From Porphyra umbilicalis (taxonomy: Eukaryota > Rhodophyta > Bangiophyceae > Bangiales > Bangiaceae): a DNA stretch of 53,013 nt. The position numbers and the translations under genes are program-made. Every line of letters begins with the position of its first letter. The first letter of the stretch is position 1. The stretch lies in NCBI GenBank assembly GCA_002049455.2, contig KV919187.1:1-53013 (forward strand), read 5' to 3'. Below, in pieces: positions 10,679 to 21,076 of this stretch. A model generated the notes under the pieces. It worked only from the letters and a program-made list of their open reading frames with translations, ran no database searches and was not told where the DNA came from.

Positions 10679-12478
10679 GGCGCCGCGGGGGCGGGGGGCG
10701 GGGGGGAGGGCCGCACGGGGGGGGGGGGGGGGGCGCCCCCGCCGCCGCACCGCCCGCCGCCGCCGCCGTGGGCGCCGCCACGCGCCGCGGGGGCGGGGGG
10801 GAAGGAGCCGACCCGTCACGGGGCGCGCGCCACCGCCCGCGGCGCCACGGCGGCGCCCACCGCCGAGCGCGCGCGGGGGCCCGTGCACACGCGGGGGGCG
10901 CGCGGGTGGCCCCCACCGTCGGGTCGGGGAGAGGCGCCGTCGACGCGACGGCGGGGGCGGGGGGGGGGGCTGCCCGCCGACGGGCTCCGCGTCGCGCGGG
11001 GCCGCGCCGCCGCGCCGCGCAAGGCGGCGGCGAGCAGGGTCGGCGGGCGGTCGGGGCGACCGACGCGGCCGTCTGGGGGGGCAGACGCGACGACGGCGGC
11101 CGCGGGTGGCCGCGCGCGCCGCGGCGGCGGGAGCCGCACCTCAAAACGGTGCGTGAGGGAGCTCGGTCGGTCGAGCAGCCGCCGCGGCCGACGCGGCCGC
11201 GCGTGTGTGCCACGCCAAAGCCCACACGACGAGCACGACGGCGGGAGAGGGGGGGGGGGGGGGGGGAGACCCGACATCCGCCACCCCCGCGCCAGCAGCA
11301 CCGGGGGAACGCAACGGGATTGATCCCAGTTTGGGGCAAAGCGCACCGCGGTGGCCCCCTTCCAGCTGCCGCTCGGCGCGTGCGGGCGGCCGGGTGGCGG
11401 CGTCTCGCCGAGCGGCTGCGCCACACAATCTCCGCGAGCGTTTCGCAACGGATGCCCCAAGCGGCGCTGTGGTTGGCTCTTGCCGGTGCAATTCTACGAC
11501 CTTGCACGAGAAGCTGCTCCCGAGAGAACGAGGGCTACATTTTGAAGGCGGAGAACACTGTGCAAGCTGTCCTGGTAGCCCTGAATTGAGGATGACTTGG
11601 AGAGGAACAGGTCAAGAGCTTGGTGTGATCTGGTTGGTAGTCGTTAGTTTTCTGCCCAGCTCATTGGCCGCAACAGCTGGTTCCGACTGTTTGCCAGCGT
11701 AAATATACAATGGCTGCACAATCAAAAACAGCATCAATGATGTCAGCATGGAGAAATGGTCGCCAAAGCCTCGGATTCCGGCTTCTCGCACTAGACACAC
11801 CAAGTAATTTGGGAGCTGCACCATTCTTAATTAGACTACATCGTAATCTCATTCATGTGTCCGTTGTGTTGACCATTGCTGTACTGCAGATGCACACACC
11901 GTTGGTCAAGCGTCTGGGATCACCAAACAACATTGCTGTGCTTGTCCGACGCGGCCGGCTCGGGAGTGCCGGCAACGGCACAGCGCTTGTGATCGTTGAC
12001 CCGGGGTCACGTCCAGCCTGGACGCCGGGGCTCGCTGAGCGAGCACCCGTCGCCGCCACGTCGAGCCGCCGCCACGCACGATCCGGTGCAGTGTCCGGCG
12101 AGCACCCGTCGCCAACCGCTCTATCTGGATACGGCGGCTCGAGCGCGCCGCCACCGCCCCGCCCGTCGAGAGGTGGTCTCCATGGGGCTGGACGCGGCGT
12201 CGGCCCGATATCCGGCACCTGCCCCTGTGCCTACCGCCGTGCCTGCCCCCTCTGGCGGCGGGCGGGGTGCTTCAACAGTCGCCCCGGCCGCAGGGTCCGC
12301 CGCCGTCACGCCCTGCACCCAAGCGCCCAACCCGCTGAAACACTTGGCACCGGAGTCAAGGACCACCCAAGGGGCACCGACGCGTTTTTTTTTCCGCCCT
12401 CCCCCCCCCCCACCACCCCAACTACCCCCTCGCGGTGCTGTTTGTCCCCCCCCCCCCCCACCTCGGCCGCTGGGGACC
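10679..12478. other. Long divergent intergenic region with possible N-terminal extension of the hydrolase
   Basis: Lies between the hydrolase (-) and the chitinase (+). At 11270-10690 the minus strand stays open and includes PAVVLVVWALAWHTRAA (about 11240-11200), which could be a membrane anchor, but no clean frame links it to the hydrolase. From 11600 to 11900 the DNA is clearly richer in AT, unlike its surroundings, and may be an inserted remnant. At 12020-12110 the segment gcgagcacccgtcgcc occurs twice, about 65 bases apart. Promoters for both neighbours should lie here. Confidence 0.4.
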
Positions 12479-12788
12479 ATGGCTCCCTTTCCCGGCGTTG
12501 CCGTCCGCGCGGCGGCGGCGGTGAGCCTCGTCGCCGCCGTCGCGGCGGCCGCCGCCGGTGCGACCTATTGCGGCACCTCGTGGGCGGCGGCCGGCGCGTG
12601 CAGCCGCGCCTGCCCGAGCGGCACCGACGCCGAGTGCGGGCCCGGCGAGGCGTGCTACGCGGACGTGAGGTGCGCGCGCAACTTTTGCGGCTCCACCTAC
12701 GCGGCGGCGACGGCGTGCGGGCGGCAGTGCCCAGCCGGCACCGACGGCGAGTGCGGGCGCGGGGAGACCTGCTACGCGGACGTCCCGT

Positions 12789-12826
<38 letters not shown>

Positions 12827-13875
12827 CCGCCCCCCCCCCCCCCGCGCCCGCGCCCGTGCGCCTCGGCTACTTTGCGTCGTGGTCGACGGGCTCCCCGTGC
12901 AGCGGATTTACGTCCGCCGCCCTCGTGGCCGCCGCGCCGCGCTACACGCACCTCGCGTGGGCCTTTGCGGCCGTTGGCGTCGACGGCTCCCTGGTGCCCG
13001 CCGCTGCGGGCGACCCCGCCGCGTGGCGGTCTTTCAACGCGGCCGTCAAGGCGGCCGCGCCCGGCCTCCACACCTCCCTCGCCGTCGGCGGGTGGGCGTT
13101 TAGCAGCGGCGCGACGGCCGGCCGGTGGTCGGCCATGGTCGCCACCCCCCGCACGCGCGCCGCCTTTGTCACGTCGGCGGTGCAGACGCTGACGGCGGGC
13201 GGCTTTGATGGCCTCGACATTGACTGGGAGTTCCCGGGTGCCCCCGACCGGGGCGGCCGCCCGACCGACGCGGCCGGCCTCGTCGCCCTCGTCACCGACC
13301 TCCGCGCCGCCTTTTCCACGGCCGGCGGGCGGCGTCTCGGCCTAACCGTCGCCCTCCCTGCCGGCGGCCCCTACGCGCGCGGCTTTGACGTTGCCCGCCT
13401 CGCGCCGCACGTCGACTGGTTCCACGTGATGGCCTACGACTTGGCGGGCGGCGGCCGCGTCACGGGCGCGCACACGGGCATTGCCGGCGTCACGGCGGCG
13501 GTGCGCCTGTACCGGGGGGCGGGCGTGCCCCCGTCGCGCCTCGTCCTCGGCACCGCCGCGTATGGGCGCACGTGGGCGGTCGTCGACGCGGCCGCGTGCG
13601 CGGCGGGGGGGGGGCGCGCCTGCGCCGCGTCGGGCGTCGGGCGCGCGGGCGCGTGTTCGGGGGAGGCGGGCTTCTTGTCCAACCGGGAGATTGCGGCCGC
13701 GCGCGCGCGGTCGCCGCCCGTGGGGGGGGTCCTGGATGGGGCGGCGTGGGCGCTCGTCGATGGGGACACGTACGTGTCGTACGATACGGCGGCCACGTTG
13801 GAGGTGAAGAGGGCGTACGCGCGGGCGCAGGGACTCAGGGGGTGGATGGTGTGGTCGGTGGACCAGGTGGTGTAG
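12479..13875 (+). CDS. Secreted GH18 chitinase with two Cys-rich modules (one apparent frameshift)
   Basis: Glycoside hydrolase family 18, predicted to cleave chitin-type beta-1,4-GlcNAc chains outside the cell. ATG 12479 follows GGGACC. A signal peptide (about 1-28) leads to two Cys-rich repeats (about 30-65 and 69-104), each with CG-[ST]-x and GTDxECGxGExCYADV. A poly-Gly/Pro linker follows. After the 14-base C run at 12830-12843 the frame must change, as if one C were missing or two extra. The catalytic domain then runs to the TAG at 13875: VRLGYFASW, SLAVGGW, FDGLDIDWEF (the DxxDxDxE motif with the acid Glu), MAYDLAG and a final MVWSVDQ. All GH18 landmarks are intact, so I read this as a real enzyme with a homopolymer error. 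The Cys-rich modules may bind polysaccharide; that is inferred from position. Confidence 0.88.
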
Positions 13876-14835
13876 GTGAGGGGGGGGGCGGCTGTGGGGG
13901 GCTGGCGTTGGAGGTGGCCGGAGGGGTGTTCAGCCGAGGCATCGGGGACCCATACCACAATGCAGATCGTCTCTCATCTGGCTTCAGAGGACCGATAGCG
14001 TCCGAAGTGCAATTGCACCTGGCATCACCGGCGAAAGCCACAGCCACATATGGATACAGTACAGTAGTACGAGGCGAGGTCAGATTGGGGCGTCATCAGA
14101 ACCAGTATTTAACGTGGGCCCTATCAATCCATCGGCCAGAGCGCTGTCGATGGTCGATGTGGCAAATTCCATGCCGACATTTGCGATATCCGTCTGACAC
14201 GAGATAAGAACCCATCATGTCCCCGTTTATTAACCTCTGGTTCACTTCCTTCGAGAAGCACACCGTTGAGCTCAGCTCACCCTCCCCTCCTCCGTTATTT
14301 TTTTCCACAAAAAATGGACGCTTCACTCTTTTTGTTGGTAGGTGGGTCGGTATCGGGGTATACACCATTTAACAACCCGTCCACCAGTTAACAACCCATC
14401 AAGCATCCTGGGAAAACCTAGGCGTTCTGCAGTGTTGACGGATAATTGTACCACAGTATTGATGTGTGACCGTCCGAATTAAGTCAACTGTCTATGGGAG
14501 TGAATCCTATTGCACCAATCAAAAACCTGGAAAACCCTGGCACTATTCTATCCAACCACAGCTTGAACAGAAAAAAGAACAATGGAATCAAGCGCGTGAT
14601 CACAGCAGTCCACGCTGGCGACAATTACCCGCGTTGGGCACATGAAACAGCTTGCTGGCGCGTTCCCGCAGGACCAGCTTGCGGGGAGACGGGTACAGTC
14701 GGTGCAGCCGGTGCCGGCCCTCCTCGGCCGCCTCCTCACTGACCAGCCGCCAAACCTTGGCCCACTTCGTGCGCTCCTGCGCTGCAGCCCGCTTGGCCTT
14801 TATGGCCTTGTTAGCTGCCACCGTCGCCTCCCTCT
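13876..14835. other. Intergenic region, AT-richer, before the Harbinger remnant
   Basis: No gene recognised. GC content drops after about 13950. T-rich and A-rich runs occur at 14290-14330. A minus-strand frame at 14821-14600 (KAIKAKRAAAQERTKW) has protein-like composition but no recognised homology. It may belong to the transposon next door or be chance. Confidence 0.4.
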
Positions 14836-16180
14836 GACGACCGTGATTTCGAGACGCGCTTCCGTGTGCCGCGCAGTGTATTTCGACGCATCTACCTGGC
14901 CGTCAAGGACAAGCCGTTCCTCCAGCAGCGAGCGCATCAACGCGACGGGTCGCCTGCAGGCCCACCCGCTGCAAAAGGTCGTGGCAGCCTTCCGCTTCAT
15001 CGCGTACGGCGAGGCGGCCGACCGCTCGGACGAGTACGTGCGCCTCTCTCGCTCGACCGTAGCGCAGGCGACCAAGCTTCTCCTCGAGTTCATCGTGCGG
15101 CGGTGGGAAATGACGTACCTGCGCCGTTCCAACCAGTTGGAGCTGAAGAAGATGATGGAGCGCATCGCAGAGCGTGGCTTTCCTGGCTGTATGGGCTCGC
15201 TGGATTGTACCCACTGGGAGTGGCATCAGTGCCCGACATGCATGGCCGGCGCGTACCAGAGCCGGAAGGGCTCGCGCGGTGTTGTCGTCGAGGCAGTGTG
15301 CGACGCGGACCTGTGGATTTGGCACCTGTTTGTCGGCGCTCCCGGAAGGCTGAACGACATCTACGTTTTGAACCAGTCGCCTCTCTACCTAGACGTCACG
15401 GCAGGCCGCTGGCCGCCGCGGGGCGTGACCTTAACCGTGAATGGGATCACCCGCACGCTACCTTAATACCTTGTGGACGGCATCTACCCTCGCTGAGCGT
15501 TCCTAGTGTCTCCCCATCCAATGCCTATGACTGACGAGGCGAAGACCTTCAACCGCCTGCAGGAGGCCATTCGCAAGGACGTTGAGCGCCTGTTTGGCGT
15601 TCTGACCAAGAGGTTCCACATCGCGTTGCACCCAGGACGGTACTGCTCCGTGAAGCAGTTGATCACCACGCACAAGGCGGTCAGTAATTTGCACAATATG
15701 TGCGTAGAGGCCCGTCGAGACGGGTTTTTGAGCCGCCGCAGAGGAGCAGGGGGGACTAACGATGGCGAGGGTGCGGGTAATGACGATGAGGGTCCTGCAG
15801 GCGCGGCTGCTGCCGGCACGGGGGGTCCTGATGGGAACGACGGTGGGGCGGACGATGGTGGCGCTGCTGCCGCCGGGGGACCTGTGCCTGGCGGCGGCGG
15901 CGCCGCCGGCCCGGCCGACACTGTCGGTGCTGCTAATCCGCTCCTCCAATTGAACGCGGTGGGGCAGCCGCCCGCGGGCGGCATGGTTGCGATCTTCGAT
16001 GCGTGGGGCGAGACTCGCAACCGCGCCGAACACGAGCAACTCCGTGCCGACCTGACGGCGCACGTGTGGAGTGACCGCAGCGAGCTGTTGGCCCCGTATG
16101 TTGTCAAGAGCAGCAGTATGGTTACACAAAGGCTTTTTTTTCCCCCGTTGGCCAGGTTTTTTTTGTCCTTGACATCGTAG
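14836..16180 (+). pseudogene. PIF/Harbinger-type transposase (Plant_tran/DDE_Tnp_4 type), inactivated
   Basis: DDE nuclease of a PIF/Harbinger DNA transposon. The order matches the plant transposon protein family: FETRFRVPRSVFRRIY, LQAHPLQKVVAAFRFIAYG, DEYVRLSRSTV, GFPGCMGSLDCTHWEWHQCP (first catalytic Asp in SLDC), GRLNDIYVLNQSPLY (second Asp), then RKDVERLFGVLTKRF (the DVE Glu). Three lesions are visible: a frame change at about 14925-14935, an in-frame TAA at 15464-15466 before YLVDGIYPR, and an in-frame TGA at 15494-15496 where the family has Trp. Downstream the reading frame stays open through an acidic Gly/Ala-rich tail. I did not find clean terminal inverted repeats or a target-site duplication by eye. 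Confidence 0.85.
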
Positions 16181-16189
16181 TCCATTGTG

Positions 16190-17240
16190 TGTCCCACAGG
16201 CCGACCAAACCTCGACGTCCCCACCCCGACGCGCCACAACGCGAAAACGACAACAGCCGCACGTGCGTTGGCGCGCTTGGGCACCTACCCAGGCGCCTAA
16301 AACACCGCAAGGAGGTGAACCTCCTCGGGCGTTGGGCTACTCAGGCCGACGAACACTCGAAGTCCTCACCCCCACCTCGCCACAAGCGCCACAACGCGAA
16401 CATGACAACAGCCGCACGTGCGTGGGCGATCCTAGGCGCCAGCCCGGGCGCCGCAAACGCCACAAGGAGGTGTACCTCCTTGAGCGCTGGGCTCCACAAG
16501 CCGACCAAGCGTCAACGTCGCCACCCCCACTTCGCCACAAGAACCACAACGCGAAAACGACAACAACCCCAAGTTCGTGGGCGAGCCTGGGCGCGAGCCC
16601 GCGCGCCACGAACGACACCAGGAGGTGTACCTCCTTGGGCGCTGGGCTCCACAAGCCGACCCAACATCAACTTCCTCACCCCCACTTCGCGACAAGCGTG
16701 GGGCTACTCGGGCCGACGAAACCTCCACGTCCTCAGCCCCACTTCGCCACAAGCGCAACAACGCGAAAAGACAACGGCCGCACGTGCGTGGGCGATCCAA
16801 GGCGCCAGCCCGGGCGCCGCAAGCGCCACCAGGAAGTGTACCTCCTTGGGCGTGGGGCTCCTCAGGCATACCAAACCTCAACGACCTCACCCCGATGCGC
16901 CACAACGTGAAAACGACAACAGCCGCACGTGCGTTGGCGAGCCTGGGAGCCAGCCCGGGCGCCAAGAACTCCACAAGGAGGTGTACCTCCTTGGGCGTTG
17001 GGCTCCTCAGGCCCTCCATCCATTCACGTCCTCACCCCCGACAATCACGTCAGCCCCCGCCAGAGCCACCACGACGCGTAAAGGACACGAGCCGTACCTG
17101 CTTGGGCGCGCTGGGGTGGTGGAAGACAGCCGATCGGCGCGATCCTCTTGCCGCGCCACGCCTTAAGCCGCCGGCTCAACCGAGGGCCACAACGCCACAA
17201 GAACAAAGACGTTCTTGGGCGTTGGGCACCTCGGCGAATA
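16190..17240. repeat. Degenerate tandem array, unit about 155 bp, about six copies
   Basis: The CGCACGTGCGT-like landmark recurs at about 16261, 16416, 16571, 16782, 16927 and 17092, giving spacings of 155, 155, 211, 145 and 165. The 211 step contains an extra part-unit. Most units contain an inverted repeat AAGGAGGT-gt-ACCTCCTT, able to form an 8-bp hairpin, and a CACAACGCGAAAACGAC segment. All forward frames and a reverse frame remain open for long stretches, which follows from repeat composition; I do not call a protein here. Confidence 0.85.
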
Positions 17241-18328
17241 GATCCACTCCGTCAAACCCACGTCGGCGACCCTCCGTAGCTCTAACGGCGCGGGCACAGA
17301 CGCCCGGTGCTCCCTTCGTCTCCGGCTACTCAATCGCGCGCAGCATAGAAAAGCTTACAGTTGTCATCACCGGGTCGCCTCAAAGGGTTTCCCTTCGGGC
17401 GAATCCGGGGTGCGCTCAGTGTACGCATTTTGGGAGCCACAGGGTGCGCGCGCCAGTACCCAGCGGGGGGGGCGCCAGGTGAAGCGCAGCTGCGTCTGCA
17501 GGCGGCGCTCGGCCTGCCACGCAGGTCGGTGTGTGAGGCCCGGTCGGTCTTGTGACACAGCAGGCGACCCGTCGTAACCCCTCGTCGATCGGCCGACGGA
17601 GATTGCGATCAGGCCGCCGACGGCAAGCAGCAATTTTGAGCGATGCACTTGGTCCTTACCTTACTGACAGTGGACAAATACAAGTTCCAATCTCATATGA
17701 ATACCAATTAATATCCAGTACTCCTGTTCAAAAAATGAAAACGTTCCTCAAATTTGGGCACATCAGTTCTGGACACCCTTCATCATGTCTACGACGTTGG
17801 ATCGGAGACTGATCAAACACATTCATGAGCAGTTTTAATGTCTCACCCAATCAGATGCGAGCGGAGAGGCCTGTCACTTCACATCGACTCCTTTTCTTCC
17901 GCCGGCGCTGTCGACGGGTTTTGATGTGCCAGCCACACTTAGGCTTGACACTACCTGGCGCCATGGAGGTACTGCCTGGCTGTGGAGCTGGTGAGCACGA
18001 CGCGTAGTGGCACTGCAAAATAGTTTTTTGCCACTGGCAAGGCGAAAGAATTCGTCGCGTAGGTGCGCTGACCTGTGGCGTGCGTTGTGATCTCGCCGGA
18101 TCTGTGGCCTCTCGCCCTCCCCAGGCATGTTCGCCGGCCTGGTCGGTTTTCTCGGCGCACAGCCTTCCACGGCCCGTACGATACGCTCCGTACTCGTGTT
18201 CTTCGTGCCTGGCTCCGTGTTTTGCGACGTGCTCCGGACTATGTCCTCCGTGGTCCGTCTTTGTGCTTCATACTCCATGCTACGTGATCCGCACTCCTTG
18301 CTCCCTTACGCTCGGTGTACTGCGAAGC
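17241..18328. other. Intergenic region between tandem array and two-exon gene
   Basis: No gene recognised. 17640-17850 is AT-rich. Short open frames exist but have no recognisable domains. The promoter of the gene starting at 18329 should lie in its last few hundred bases. Confidence 0.4.
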
Positions 18329-19372
18329 ATGTCTGGCGGTAATGACTCGGAGGGTACCTCTTCGACTCCTCCATCAAGCCCTGGGAGTGTTCTTCGCGCC
18401 CAGCAAACCGTGTATGAGCAGCAAGTGTGGGCCACTCATGGGGTAAGACTGCACCGAACCATCGAGCATCTTGCCGTCCGAGTTGTAATATTCAGGACGT
18501 ATGTACTCCCTACGCCAATGCATTGATGTACCGACGACTAACGCGCGCTTTACTATTCTGGCACCGACGGCTTCGACGCATGCATCAAGGATGGCCCCTC
18601 CGCACAGGATGACGCATGCTTTCACTTTGCTCGCTATGGCCAAGTCATGGTCAAGAAGATACACAAGTCGGAGGTGTCCCCGGGGAGGCGCAGCACCAAG
18701 CAGAATGCCGCCGATCACGACTTCCTGACGTGGTTCAGCTCACCTGGACATCTTGAGGGTCCGCACAAGGATACAACGCGGTGTCTGCGGACCGTCATAG
18801 ACGAGGCCGTCGACAAGACGACTACTGGCGTATCGCAAGGGCCAAATGTCTCCTTCATCAACCAGATCAACTTCAAGAAGGCTCTGAAGAAAGGTCTGCG
18901 CATGAAGTGCAACCGGCGCCGCAACTCTGCGCGAGTGCTCGGCTACCGGCTTCTCCGCGTCAACCTCGACACGGTCGTGCCTCAAGCCAGCGTGCAGGAC
19001 ATCGTTATCACGAACGACCTGGTGGCCAAAAATGATGCGGAGGGGGCCCCTGCACCTTTTCCTGGCATCGCGACTGGTCACCGGCTCGTGTTGGACCACG
19101 ACGGCACGCAGACTAAGCGCATGCTGGACCTGGACGCTACGGCTGCTGCACTACTCGGCGAGTTTCTCGGTATCGACCCTGTCGACGTGAGGAAGTCGGC
19201 ACCAGCAGCCGGAGCCGCGTGCGTCCAAGACTACCTCGGTCACGGTGAATTTCCTCTTTGCCTGCGCCCCGAGAACGGCGAGGTGCGCAACGCTGTCGTG
19301 CAGAACTTGAATGACGAGCTCCAAGAAGCAGAGGCGCGTGACATCAACTTTTCGGAGGACGAGACTGACTAA
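18329..19372 (+). CDS. Hypothetical two-exon protein, acidic C-terminus
   Basis: Not recognised. Exon 1 (18329-18442) encodes a Ser/Pro/Thr-rich start (MSGGNDSEGTSSTPPSSPGS) and ends in phase 0 before GTAAGA. Exon 2 most likely begins at 18590 (after CATCAAG) or 18608 (after GCACAG), both phase 0. A GACTAAC branch-point-like motif at about 18535-18541 is followed by no AG until 18589. Exon 2 reads KDTTRCLRTVIDEAVDK, NFKKALKKGLRMKCNRRR, a Leu/Ala-rich middle and an acidic tail ending FSEDETD. The basic patch suggests nucleic-acid binding; that is only inference. Composition is less GC-biased than the flanking housekeeping genes, and the gene lies among transposon remnants, so it may be mobile-element cargo. 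Confidence 0.55.
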
Positions 19373-19625
19373 TGCTCTGCAGCACCGTCCGCCGTCGCGA
19401 GGGCAGTCCCGCGTACGCTTCGTGCGCATTTTTAATACTTTTCTGTGTTCTACGCATTTTTTATCGAAGAATTTTGTGTTTCATTGCATGGATAAAAGCA
19501 CCGTTTCGTACCCGCTAGCGTCCTCCAGGAGTTCCTGCTGTCTCTTCGGCTGACCTCCCTCGGCACCAACGAAGGAATTTTATGTAAGTATATCATACGG
19601 ATTATGGCACTGTTTACATCCGGGA
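19373..19625. other. AT-rich 3' region
   Basis: T-rich sequence after the stop of the hypothetical gene, including a T-rich run at about 19430-19490. It probably holds that gene's 3' end. Nothing else seen. Confidence 0.35.
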
Positions 19626-20498
19626 GTGCCTCGCGTACTACCCGAGCGAGCGCCACGCAGATTGTCTCGAAGTCAGGATACAAAGTGGGCTGCAGAGCGA
19701 TGGGGAGCATTATCTTACTGTTCTTCTATAGGCATGTGCCCCCCTCTTCCTCGACGCAGCTACCGACGTGGCCGCCGTTGTGGACGGCCCTGTTCTTGGC
19801 TGCGGCGGGGGAATGAGGCCAGCGGATGGCCAGCTACCGCAGACTCCGCAGTCGCCACTACCCCTCTCCCTACAGCGGCCGCTGGCCTCGGTCAGCCGAT
19901 CTCACCGCTCGGCGCCGCTGCGGCCTCGGTCACGCTGGCCGGCGCGCCGCACGATACCTCGCCGGTCCCCGCCTATTCGCCGTTGTTCCCCCTCTCCGCC
20001 GATTTGGGGGAGATGCCGTGGACCCCCGCCTCGCCGCTGCTGCTGCTGCCGCCGGCCGCCGTCGAGGCGCTGCCCGTCCGCCTCGGGGTCGCCGCTGTGT
20101 ACGGCGCCGCCGCCGATCGGTGGGTCGCCGGTTGCGCGGCACCCGCCTCGGCTTCGTTTGACGCCGCCGCCGTCGTCGCCGTCCGCCGATCGACCGACGG
20201 CAGCGAAGTGGGACGCTGCCGTCGTTGCGTGCAGGCGGCGCTCGTCCGCGCCCGCCTCCCCCCGGAGCTCGACCACCGGGTCGTCTACCGGCAGCTGCCG
20301 CAAGTGGGTGACTCGGTTGGCCTTGTCACTCGGGGCGCTGGACACCGGCGCCACGCCACGGCCGTCGACGCGCGCCGTCACCGCGGACTGTCGGCATCTG
20401 TTTGTCACCCAAATAGGCAGGTGCCGGTGGACGGTCAGCGGGAGGCGCTGGACGAGCGAGTTTGTATGCACGTGACGGTCGTGGGCATTTTATTTTGA
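19626..20498 (+). CDS. Possible hypothetical ORF, weakly supported
   Basis: An open frame whose middle part (PLFPLSADLGEMPWTPASPLLLLPPAAVEALPVRL broken into shorter recognisable pieces, then VGRCRRCVQAALVRARLPPELDHRVVYRQLP) has more protein-like composition than its shadows. No known domain was recognised. The first ATG in frame is doubtful, and the 3' end runs into the 332-bp repeat block. It could equally be non-coding repeat DNA. Confidence 0.25.
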   Translation: MPRVLPERAPRRLSRSQDTKWAAERWGALSYCSSIGMCPPLPRRSYRRGRRCGRPCSWLRRGNEASGWPATADSAVATTPLPTAAAGLGQPISPLGAAAASVTLAGAPHDTSPVPAYSPLFPLSADLGEMPWTPASPLLLLPPAAVEALPVRLGVAAVYGAAADRWVAGCAAPASASFDAAAVVAVRRSTDGSEVGRCRRCVQAALVRARLPPELDHRVVYRQLPQVGDSVGLVTRGAGHRRHATAVDARRHRGLSASVCHPNRQVPVDGQREALDERVCMHVTVVGILF

Positions 20499-21065
20499 AT
20501 GCAAAAATTAACAAGGTGCTTCCGTAGCGGGCTTCTCAATCGCCCTCACTTGTTCTCGGAAAGGAAAAACGGCGATTCAGGGCTATCTGGTGGGGGTTCC
20601 TACAAAGGTAAAAAAAAGAGTGCTGCTGTTGCACATCAAGCTGGCGCTCCTGATGCAGGCGGGCTCTGTGGGTGGTTCCACTTTGATTCCATTGCTGTTC
20701 GTACAAAAGCCGCGCTGTAGCGCGCCCATGTGTGCTTGCCACCCAAACAGGTCTGTGATGCAAGATCGCCAGTGGGAGGCGCGTGACGAGCGGGCGCTAA
20801 TACACGCGAACGACAAGGATGACCACGTGGACGGACAGAAATAATAGACGCTTGTCCAAGGCGGGTGTAGCAACGGTATCAGCATTTCTCAGAAGGATAA
20901 AAGGCGCTTCTAGGCTATCTGGCGGGGGGTCCCGTAAGTAGAAAAATATGTGTGCTGCTTCTGGACCTCAAGCTGATGCTCGTGATGCAGGAGGGCTCCA
21001 TGGATGGTGTGGCTATAATTCTATGTCTCTTCAACGAACAGCTTCGCCGTCGCTCGGAGAGGGGC
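20490..21065. repeat. Repeat block A, about 332-bp units (two copies)
   Basis: Two diverged direct copies offset by 333 bases. Landmarks: TTCTCGGAAAGGAAAAACGG at 20553 versus TTCTCAGAAGGATAAAAGG at 20886. Each is followed by GGCTATCTGG(T/C)GGGGG, an A-rich run, and CTGATGCAGG(C/A)GGGCTC or its close variant. The same unit occurs in direct orientation in block B at 23860-24500. Confidence 0.75.
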
Positions 21066-21076
21066 GGGGGACGCTG

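Noticed and set aside
14600..14821. Small basic minus-strand protein before the Harbinger transposase
   Set aside because: Lys/Arg/Glu-rich and protein-like, but no homology was recognised and no supporting start context or partner frame was found.
16189..17482. Repeat-containing proteins of about 300 aa in the tandem array
   Set aside because: Several frames on both strands are open at once, as expected when a stop-free unit is repeated; unit lengths of 145, 155 and 211 do not keep one frame.
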